From: Candidatus Peregrinibacteria bacterium CG_4_9_14_0_2_um_filter_41_14
Lineage (GTDB): Bacteria; Patescibacteriota; Gracilibacteria; UBA1369; UM-FILTER-41-14
Direction of reading: 5' to 3'
Assembly: GCA_002788755.1 (NCBI GenBank)
Contig: PFRW01000039.1
Span: 1 to 8,174, forward strand
Length of the DNA stretch: 8,174 nucleotides
Shown here piece by piece: positions 1 to 4,974 of this stretch. The notes beneath the pieces are model-generated. The model searched no databases and had not been told where the DNA came from. It saw only the letters and a program-made list of their open reading frames with translations. Both the position numbers and the translations under genes were made by a program. How positions within the stretch are numbered: the first letter of the stretch is position 1; every line of letters starts with the position of its first letter.

Positions 1-117
1 GGTGGTTATGTTAATAATTACGAAAAGATGTTGTCTGAGGCCAATGTAAATGAAATGAAAGTGATTGAAGCCGTGGTTGATAGAGTTTGGCCGATCTTGG
101 TGAAGAAACTGGGATAA
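1..117 (+). CDS. C-terminal fragment of an unknown protein (5' end outside window)
   Basis: Frame 1 is open from the first base to a TAA at 115-117 and encodes 38 residues ending in VKKLG. The other two forward frames are closed within about 50 bases, so this is the only credible reading. The segment is charged and looks helical (YEKMLSEANVNEMKVIEAVV), without a membrane segment. I do not recognise a family from so short a piece. A probable terminator lies 70 bases after the stop, which fits this being the last gene of a rightward transcript. Confidence 0.5.
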   Translation, partial: GGYVNNYEKMLSEANVNEMKVIEAVVDRVWPILVKKLG

Positions 118-152
118 GTCATAGCTTGTTGACAAAAGATAAAATCATCGAC

Positions 153-165
153 TGTATAGGTTGTG
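153..165 (+). repeat. TGTATA-N3-TGTG motif, copy 1
   Basis: Reads TGTATAGGTTGTG. It matches copies 2 and 3 at the ten fixed positions and lies between the left-edge gene and its probable terminator. Function unknown. Confidence 0.35.
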
Positions 166-186
166 TATGAGCGATTTAAATATAGT

Positions 187-215
187 AGACGAGTGTTAGG
201 TCGTCTGGCTTTTTT
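187..215 (+). terminator. Probable rho-independent terminator
   Basis: AGACGA (187-192) and TCGTCT (201-206) form a perfect 6-bp stem around an 8-base loop. After GGC comes a run of six T (210-215). It lies 70 bases after the stop of the left-edge gene and most likely ends that transcript. The stem is short and three bases separate it from the T run, so its strength is uncertain. Confidence 0.6.
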
Positions 216-316
216 GAGATTATTTAAATTGTAGGGGAATAGTAGTGAATACGAAACTGATCAATAAAATGGCTTACTTAAGCTGAATTCAAAACTTGTT
301 CATAACCTATTAATTT

Positions 317-334
317 GCACAAGGTATATTGTGC
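317..334. repeat. Perfect inverted repeat GCACAA-6-TTGTGC
   Basis: GCACAA (317-322) and TTGTGC (329-334) flank the 6-base spacer GGTATA. No T run follows on either strand, so it is not a terminator. The symmetry and size would suit a dimeric repressor operator about 65 bp upstream of the TATAAT at 398, or a small RNA hairpin. The role is inferred only. Confidence 0.35.
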
Positions 335-351
335 GGGGTTTGATGTCTCTG

Positions 352-364
352 TGTATAACCTGTG
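352..364 (+). repeat. TGTATA-N3-TGTG motif, copy 2
   Basis: Reads TGTATAACCTGTG and differs from copy 3 at a single base. It ends 33 bp before the TATAAT at 398 and overlaps the DnaA-box-like TGTGTATAA at 350-358. Confidence 0.35.
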
Positions 365-397
365 TGCTTTGACCACTTCTCCGCAAAAAATATCACC

Positions 398-403
398 TAT
401 AAT
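398..403 (+). promoter_or_regulatory. Consensus -10 hexamer upstream of the hypothetical gene pair
   Basis: TATAAT matches the sigma-70 -10 consensus at all six positions. The hexamer at 17-bp spacing (375-380) is a poor -35; the better TTGACC at 369-374 is 23 bp away, which is too far. If used, transcription would start near 410, giving a 5' leader of about 100 bases before the TTG at 512 or 135 before the ATG at 545. In such AT-rich DNA a chance match is possible. Confidence 0.35.
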
Positions 404-511
404 GTTTGATTTGTGCTTAATTCTCTCTTGGTAAATTTTAAATAAATGTACTAAATACTTTAATTAGGTGTTTTTTTTATTATCGCTTGAGTTGATTTAC
501 ATAATCCCGTA

Positions 512-1027
512 TTGTTGTCCCCTTTTATCATTTTGTTTGATTATATGGTCGAAAAAGTGCCTTCTGGAGTGAAGAAGTTGAGTATAGATCAGGTTAATTC
601 TAGTTTATCGGAATTCTCTAGATTGTATTTACGGCTTTGTGGAGAGGAAAACCTTAGGTTGATTTGGAATGAGGCTGTACTTCCCTACTTGCAAGCTTGT
701 AAGGGAGGAGTGGCTGATTTTGATTTAGACTGTATTGAATTTAAAATTAGAAATAGTGCTATTGTTAAGGAGATTAGAAGTGAATTAAATAGGGCTTTTT
801 TGGATGTTGATGATTTTTATTATTATTTACTAGAGTTTGAAGGAATGACAAATTTGGAGGCAACTAAGTATATTGATGATTTGTCTAATTTGAGGAATAA
901 CTATTTGGATTTTTTGAGGTTGGCAGTTGGAGAAACATTTGAAGTGGATTTACGAGAATTTTTGTGGCTGTTACATAGAGGCAGTGTTGTAAAGGATGGG
1001 ATCGTTGAATATGGTGGCTTGAATTAA
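512..1027 (+). CDS. Uncharacterised acidic helical protein
   Basis: A frame of 171 codons opens with TTG at 512. The first ATG in frame is at 545 and gives 160 residues; neither start has a Shine-Dalgarno, so the N-terminus is uncertain. The product is rich in Leu, Asp and Glu, with predicted helices such as FSRLYLRLCGEENLRLIWNE and a YYYLLEFEGMTNLEATKYIDD stretch from about residue 104, and has no signal peptide or membrane segment. No catalytic or binding motif that I know is present. The codons are much more AT-rich than those of elp3 next door. It is followed in the same frame, 97 bases later, by a second uncharacterised ORF, and the two may be co-transcribed. That it is a real gene rests only on length and protein-like composition. 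Confidence 0.55.
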   Translation: MLSPFIILFDYMVEKVPSGVKKLSIDQVNSSLSEFSRLYLRLCGEENLRLIWNEAVLPYLQACKGGVADFDLDCIEFKIRNSAIVKEIRSELNRAFLDVDDFYYYLLEFEGMTNLEATKYIDDLSNLRNNYLDFLRLAVGETFEVDLREFLWLLHRGSVVKDGIVEYGGLN

Positions 1028-1123
1028 GGGGTATATATACTATTTATTTGTTAACAATTTGTTATAGAGAGTGGAAATGGTAATAATGTTGAAGCTCCGG
1101 ATCGTATTACGATAGCGACGGAA

Positions 1124-1444
1124 ATGGTAGTAGCTTTTGCTGTAGAGCATGGTTATTTAAAGGAAGGGCAAAAATTTGAAGATATTCGTCATACACTATT
1201 AGTTGAAATTTTGAATTTTAAGAGATATATGGTAGCGAAAGAATGCGGGTGGCTTCTCCCGGATGCGGAATTTGATAAAGACTCTTCATATTTGAATCTT
1301 TGTCAGTGTCATGGTTTGGGGGCGCTAGCTGATTTATTTGGTGTTCCGCGACGTGTGCCTACGTTGCCAGTAGTTTGTGATCCGGCTGCCGCAGCTTTGA
1401 GTGCAAGGGTTATGTGGCGTATTCGAAATTGTACGTTTTTTTAA
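1124..1444 (+). CDS. Uncharacterised small protein, start uncertain
   Basis: From the ATG at 1124 the frame encodes 106 residues. It starts with a hydrophobic-charged helix (VVAFAVEHGYLKEGQKFEDI), has a central KECGWLLPDAEF segment, three cysteines around CQCHGLGALADLFG, and a Pro/Ala-rich tail. No family is recognised. The same frame is open and protein-like for 22 further codons upstream, back to a TAA at 1052-1054, but contains no ATG, GTG or TTG. The gene may use a rare start or have lost its 5' end. No Shine-Dalgarno precedes 1124. The spacer after the previous gene carries two perfect 10-bp palindromes, GTATATATAC (1031-1040) and TTGTTAACAA (1048-1057). The TAA stop overlaps the opposing elp3 stop. 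Confidence 0.45.
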   Translation: MVVAFAVEHGYLKEGQKFEDIRHTLLVEILNFKRYMVAKECGWLLPDAEFDKDSSYLNLCQCHGLGALADLFGVPRRVPTLPVVCDPAAAALSARVMWRIRNCTFF

Positions 1445-3099
1445 ATCCCCTTCACCATATACGTCCCTTCCAATTCATATCCCAATTTTTTGTAGTATTC
1501 CCTAGTGCCAATAGCGGAAATTACGGCGATTTTTTTATAGCCGGCGGCGGCGGCGGTTTGTTCGGCGGCTTCCATTAGGTGGCGGCCGTAGCCTTTGTGT
1601 TGGGTTTTGGATTTGAGGCTGTCTTTTTTATCTTTATTTAAACTCTTTTGGGTACCATAGACGTGTAGCTCGCGGACTAAAGCGGCGTCTGTTAGTTCGG
1701 GTATGTAGGTGTTTTTGTTTTTGGGGAGGCGTAGGCGGACTAGGCCGATTAGTTTGTCTTGGATTGTGTCTTCAAAACTGATGAAAAATTCTTCGCCTTC
1801 GTTGGCTTGGTATTGGCGGGTTATGAGTTTGACGTTGGTGGGGATGTAGTTGTTACCACGGATTTCACGGCTGCGGATGTCACGGCTTGTAACGCCACTG
1901 TTGCTAATGATTTGGCGGAGGTTGGACATTTTTGTGCCTTGGAGGACGACTTCGGAGGGGAAATCTCTTAAAATGCGGATAATGCGGCAGTATTCTGGGA
2001 CCATTTGGATGATGGTGGTGACGATTTTGGTGAGTTGATCGTCGGTGTAGGCGGTGAAGATGCTGGGGTCTTTTTCGACCATTTTGGCGAGGGTTGTATA
2101 GGGAGTGACCATGCATGGGTAAACTTTGATGTAGTCTGGTTCGAGCCAGCCTTTGCCAAAGAGGTCGGTTACGGTTTGGAGATCGGATTGGATGCTGGCG
2201 GTGGGCAGATTGGGCATGATGTGGTGGCAAATTTTGAGGCCGGCGTCACGGCAAAGTTGGGTGGCTTTAATGGATTCGGCTAAGCCGTGTCCACGGCGGT
2301 TAAAGTTGTTGACTTCGTCGTTTGTGGTTTGGATGCCGAGTTCGATACCGGTAACGCCAAAGCGGCGGAGGCGGGTTACTTCGGCTTCGTCTACCCAGTC
2401 GGGTCTTGTTTCTACCCAAAGACCGACGCAGCGGCATTTGGCGGTTTCGTTTTCTGTGATTAAGTCTTCGAGGCTGGCTGCGGTTATGCGTTTTGTGGCT
2501 TCTTCGTTGGGGAGGAAGTCGCCGGGGCCTTCGTTTAGGGCAAAATAGATGCTTTTTACAAAAAATTCTTGGTAGTCGAGTAAATATGAAGACCAGGTGC
2601 CGCCGGCGGTGCGAACATCCACTTTGCTAATGTCGTGGCCTTGGGTTTGGAGGCCGTTGAGGCGGGTTTTCATTTGTTTGTAGCAGTCGAAGTTGTTGCG
2701 AACAGCGCGAAGCATGGCCGGTTGGTTGGAAAAATAGCTTTTGGGCATGTCCGGCTGGGTGGGGCAAAAAATACATTTGCCGGGACAGCCAAAAGCTTTC
2801 ATTAGTACAGTAATATTGGCAATTCCTGAGGAACTGCGGATTTTTCGTTTTACTAAAAAGCTGAAAATCGTGTCGTTGGGTTCGATTGTCCCCTCCTCTA
2901 CCAGCTTATTGTAGGCGGCAATGAGTTCAATGTTGCGTGGTGGTGTTGCTAGATGTTTTTTTGTAACTTGGTTGCGGATTTTTTCGACTTTTCTTTGATC
3001 AAGAAGGGCTTCGTCGGCTAGCTCAATAAAATTGTAGAGTTCGAGAATTACATCATGGCAGAGTTTTTCTTGTTCCGGTCTGAGTTCGTAAACGGCCAT
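1441..3099 (-). CDS. elp3: Elp3-type tRNA U34 radical SAM/GNAT carboxymethyl-forming enzyme
   Basis: Elp3 uses S-adenosylmethionine radical chemistry and acetyl-CoA to add a carboxymethyl-type side chain to carbon 5 of wobble uridine 34 in tRNA; it is cytosolic. The 552-residue protein has the full family architecture: an N-terminal helical tRNA-binding part; a radical-SAM core with cluster cysteines C105, C109 and C112 (CPGKCIFC), AGGTW at 165-169, ETRPDW at 230-235, and HIMPNLPTAS at 293-302; the RDFPSEVVLQGTKMSNLRQ stretch at 378-396; and a C-terminal GNAT domain with the acetyl-CoA loop QHKGYGRHLM (500-509) and GTREYYKKLGY (531-541). Length matches bacterial and archaeal Elp3. No other Elongator subunit is present, as expected in prokaryotes. 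The ATG at 3099 has no clear Shine-Dalgarno. A Trm9-like methyltransferase gene diverges from it, suggesting a shared role in U34 modification. The 3' end meets an opposing ORF within one TTAA. Confidence 0.96.
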   Translation of the reverse strand: MAVYELRPEQEKLCHDVILELYNFIELADEALLDQRKVEKIRNQVTKKHLATPPRNIELIAAYNKLVEEGTIEPNDTIFSFLVKRKIRSSSGIANITVLMKAFGCPGKCIFCPTQPDMPKSYFSNQPAMLRAVRNNFDCYKQMKTRLNGLQTQGHDISKVDVRTAGGTWSSYLLDYQEFFVKSIYFALNEGPGDFLPNEEATKRITAASLEDLITENETAKCRCVGLWVETRPDWVDEAEVTRLRRFGVTGIELGIQTTNDEVNNFNRRGHGLAESIKATQLCRDAGLKICHHIMPNLPTASIQSDLQTVTDLFGKGWLEPDYIKVYPCMVTPYTTLAKMVEKDPSIFTAYTDDQLTKIVTTIIQMVPEYCRIIRILRDFPSEVVLQGTKMSNLRQIISNSGVTSRDIRSREIRGNNYIPTNVKLITRQYQANEGEEFFISFEDTIQDKLIGLVRLRLPKNKNTYIPELTDAALVRELHVYGTQKSLNKDKKDSLKSKTQHKGYGRHLMEAAEQTAAAAGYKKIAVISAIGTREYYKKLGYELEGTYMVKGI

Positions 3100-3164
3100 G
3101 GATGAATGATTAGTCCATTTACAGATAACACAAATCTTACTTAATTACAATAAACATCAATTTA

Positions 3165-3398
3165 CTAAATCAATACTTTCTCACCATCACATCTACCACA
3201 TCCACCCGACTTTTGTAGTGGTTCCAGTTTCGCTCCGTGGGCTATGCGATGGTGGCTCTTACAAAGTGGCACAATGTCCTCATGTGACCTTTTAACTTTT
3301 TTTGATTTTCCCAGCACGCTGGAAATGTCTAATTCAAACTCTAGCCGATTAGTTTGTATAGCCTGTGGAGTGGGTAGATAATAGCATTGGTAGGTGCC
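3165..3398 (-). pseudogene. HNH-nuclease-like frame without a normal start, probable remnant
   Basis: On the minus strand a frame of 77 sense codons runs from just after a TAA (3399-3401) to a TAG (3165-3167). It encodes an HNH-like segment: LEFELDISSV, then SHEDIVPLCKSHHRIAHGAK (codons 38-57), and a CGRC near the end (codons 67-70). The xLCxxHHxxxH pattern is the usual second half of an HNH zinc/metal fold. There is no ATG in frame; the first usable codon is GTG at 3315-3317, which would leave 50 residues. The usual first Cys pair is missing, and the place where family members often have His (DISH) reads DISS. I infer a decayed 3' end of an HNH gene. A short translated gene or a chance resemblance cannot be excluded. 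It fills most of the gap between elp3 and the methyltransferase. Confidence 0.4.
3355..3367 (+). repeat. TGTATA-N3-TGTG motif, copy 3
   Basis: Reads TGTATAGCCTGTG. It ends 42 bp before the -10 of the methyltransferase promoter, a position where activators often bind. It is one base different from copy 2. Confidence 0.35.
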
Positions 3399-3415
3399 TT
3401 AGTTTTTGTTATGAT
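3387..3415 (+). promoter_or_regulatory. Sigma-70-like promoter of the methyltransferase operon, apparently leaderless
   Basis: TTGGTA (3387-3392, four of six to TTGACA) and TATGAT (3410-3415, five of six to TATAAT) are separated by exactly 17 bp. The initiation point expected about 7 bases after the -10 falls on the A of the ATG at 3422. That would give a leaderless mRNA and explains the absence of a Shine-Dalgarno there. Confidence 0.55.
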
Positions 3416-3421
3416 GCTGCC

Positions 3422-4168
3422 ATGAAAAAAGAAACTGCCAGAAAGGTTTTGAAACAGGTTAAGACTCATTATAATAAAGTTGCCGATGAGTGGCACTTAA
3501 CGCGGCAGCAGCCTTGGTTTGAGTTTGAGTTGTATAAGGAGGTTTGTCCGGACGGAGCGCGGGTTTTGGATATTGGGTGTGGAAATGGGCGGCTGTTTTG
3601 GCAGGCGCTAAAGGGGCGAAATGTGCGATATTTGGGGATTGATATTAGTGTGGAGTTGTTGAAGTTGGCGGAACAGGAAAAGAAAAAGTTGGTGATGGCG
3701 GAAAAGCGAAAAGTACAGTTTAAGGAAGGGTCGATGACTAAAATTGCGGCTAGGGATCGGGTTTTTGATCGGACTTTTTGCATTGCGGCTTTTCATCATT
3801 TACCGGGCGTTGCGCAGCGCATTAAAGGTTTGGAAGAAATGGTGCGAGTGACCAAAAAGGATGGTTATTTAATTATTTCGGTGTGGAATTTGTTTCAGCA
3901 AAAGTATCGGCAGCATGTGTGGCGGTCTTTGTGGCGTTATTTTAAAACATTTGGCAAGTATGATTGGAACGATACGTTTTTTGATTGGGGGACAAATGCG
4001 GTTAAGGGCAATGGGCGTTATTATCATGCTTTTACGCCTTGGGAGATGCGGGCTTTGTTACGTTCACAGCCGTTGGAAATTGTGGAGGAGTTTTTTATTG
4101 ATAATAAAAGTTTGCATGTGCCGATGTTAAAGGCTCATAATTTTGTTTGGATTTGTAAATGTTTATAA
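3422..4168 (+). CDS. Trm9/ALKBH8-like class I SAM methyltransferase, probable tRNA wobble-uridine modifier
   Basis: The 248-residue protein is a class I SAM methyltransferase, likely cytosolic. It shows an N-terminal YNKVADEWHLTRQQPW (17-32), the SAM-binding VLDIGCGNGR (48-57), acidic D74 in LGIDIS, FDRTFCIAAFHHL (115-127), VWNLFQQ (144-150), GRYYHAFT (188-195) and a terminal FVWICKC. From memory, the same elements in the same order mark eukaryotic Trm9/ALKBH8 (TRxxPW, DVGCGNGK, IAVxHH, WALEQ, RYYH), the enzymes that methylate cm5U34 to mcm5U34. The Trm9 partner Trm112 is not in this window. I chose the ATG at 3422 because a promoter starts there; a GTG at 3365 would add 19 residues unlike the family. 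Divergent elp3 makes the expected substrate. The stop overlaps the next gene, indicating an operon. Family is fairly sure; substrate is inferred. Confidence 0.85.
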   Translation: MKKETARKVLKQVKTHYNKVADEWHLTRQQPWFEFELYKEVCPDGARVLDIGCGNGRLFWQALKGRNVRYLGIDISVELLKLAEQEKKKLVMAEKRKVQFKEGSMTKIAARDRVFDRTFCIAAFHHLPGVAQRIKGLEEMVRVTKKDGYLIISVWNLFQQKYRQHVWRSLWRYFKTFGKYDWNDTFFDWGTNAVKGNGRYYHAFTPWEMRALLRSQPLEIVEEFFIDNKSLHVPMLKAHNFVWICKCL

Positions 4169-4974
4169 ATATGGAAACTAAAACGGTTTTGGGCGTGGAG
4201 TTTTTGGATGAAGGTATGCCGGAGGCTGTTGCGTTTGTGGCAGGTTTAGTTGATAAGCCGAATAAAACACAAATTGTTACTCCTAATCCGGAGATATTTT
4301 TAATAATGTGGGCAATGGCGGATTTTAAGGAGCTTGTTTTGCAGGCGGAACTTAAATTGGCTGATGGGTTTGGGATAGAATGGGCATCTTGGTTTGAACA
4401 GACAGCGGCAAAATGGCCGATGTGGAAACGAAAATTATTGGTTTATCCATCGGTTGTTTGGTGTGCAATTAAGCGGCCAAAGGCAATGGTTAAGCGGGTT
4501 ACGGGTACAGGGTTAATGGAGCAATTGTTGGTGTGGAATCCTGATATTTCGTATTTTTTATTGGGAGCGGCGCCGGGGGTTGCGGAACAAGTTGTGAAGA
4601 AATTCCCGTATGCCAATATTGTAGGGACTTATGCGGGTAATCCGGCTGCTCAGTTTGAAGATGATATTGTGGAGCAAATTAACAATAGTGATGCAAAAGT
4701 GTTGTTTGTGGCTTATGGGGCGCCTAATCAAGAGTTTTGGATTAAGCGCAATTTGCACAAGTTTAAACATGTGCGGGTGGCTGTTGGTGTTGGTGGTGCT
4801 TTTGACTATTTGGCCGGTGAGGTTGCGCGTGCTCCCCTGTTTTGGCAAAAGGTGGGCTTGGAGTGGTTTTACCGTTTGTTTAAGCAGCCATCACGTTTAA
4901 AACGGATTTTGCGGGCGGTTGTGGTGTTCCCTTGGCGAGTGCTAGCTGTTACCACCACTTTGGATCTTCCATAA
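4159..4974 (+). CDS. WecG/TagA/CpsF family glycosyltransferase (GT26)
   Basis: This family transfers a sugar, typically N-acetylmannosamine or its uronate, to an undecaprenyl-linked GlcNAc during synthesis of wall teichoic acid, enterobacterial common antigen or capsule, at the inner membrane face. Diagnostic motifs are TPNPEI (41-46), ADGFGI with the probable catalytic Asp69 (68-73), RVTGTGL (113-119), LGAAPGV (135-141), AYGAPNQEFW (185-194), VGGAFDYLAGEVARAP (211-226) and GLEWFYRLFKQPSRLKR (233-249). Between ADG and RVTG lies a longer than usual aromatic and basic stretch (about 76-112) that may contact the membrane, as may the hydrophobic C-terminal tail. Two starts are possible, ATG 4159 inside the methyltransferase gene or ATG 4171 two bases after its stop; neither has a Shine-Dalgarno, so coupled translation is likely. 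The last 33 bases overlap the opposing exporter gene. Sugar specificity cannot be read. Confidence 0.92.
   Translation: MFINMETKTVLGVEFLDEGMPEAVAFVAGLVDKPNKTQIVTPNPEIFLIMWAMADFKELVLQAELKLADGFGIEWASWFEQTAAKWPMWKRKLLVYPSVVWCAIKRPKAMVKRVTGTGLMEQLLVWNPDISYFLLGAAPGVAEQVVKKFPYANIVGTYAGNPAAQFEDDIVEQINNSDAKVLFVAYGAPNQEFWIKRNLHKFKHVRVAVGVGGAFDYLAGEVARAPLFWQKVGLEWFYRLFKQPSRLKRILRAVVVFPWRVLAVTTTLDLP

Larger units (their letters stand above)
118..511. other. AT-rich non-coding region, about 390 bp
   Basis: No gene with a normal start is visible on either strand. The stretch holds a terminator hairpin (187-215), two copies of a TGTATA-N3-TGTG motif (153-165, 352-364), a perfect 6-bp inverted repeat (317-334), a match to the DnaA-box consensus TGTGNATAA (350-358) with three one-mismatch relatives in the same orientation (162-170, 297-305, 412-420), a consensus TATAAT (398-403), and a very AT-rich part with a T8 run at 471-478. 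A TTGACA at 129-134 has no well-spaced -10. On the minus strand 278-463 is open without any ATG; I do not call it a gene. Confidence 0.6.

Noticed and set aside
278..463. Minus-strand frame of 61 sense codons in the left non-coding region (contains GEVVKAHRLYTETSNPAQY)
   Set aside because: It has no ATG and no known motif. Its length is unremarkable, and all three minus frames look equally plausible there.
394..478. CACCTA (394-399) and TAGGTG (465-470) followed by eight T, resembling a terminator
   Set aside because: The arms are 65 bases apart with only six pairs, so a stable terminator hairpin is unlikely.
1759..2548. Several open + strand frames inside the elp3 region
   Set aside because: They are antisense to a fully conserved Elp3 domain and arise from the strand-biased, stop-poor composition; none has a recognisable motif.
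3311..3322. CCAGC-AC-GCTGG inverted repeat near a T-rich run
   Set aside because: The 2-base loop is too small for the full stem, and the T run precedes rather than follows the hairpin on the + strand. On the minus strand it becomes an A run.
3365..3421. GTG start at 3365 giving a 267-residue methyltransferase
   Set aside because: The added 19 residues do not resemble the family, no Shine-Dalgarno precedes the GTG, and a promoter (3387-3415) lies inside the extension.
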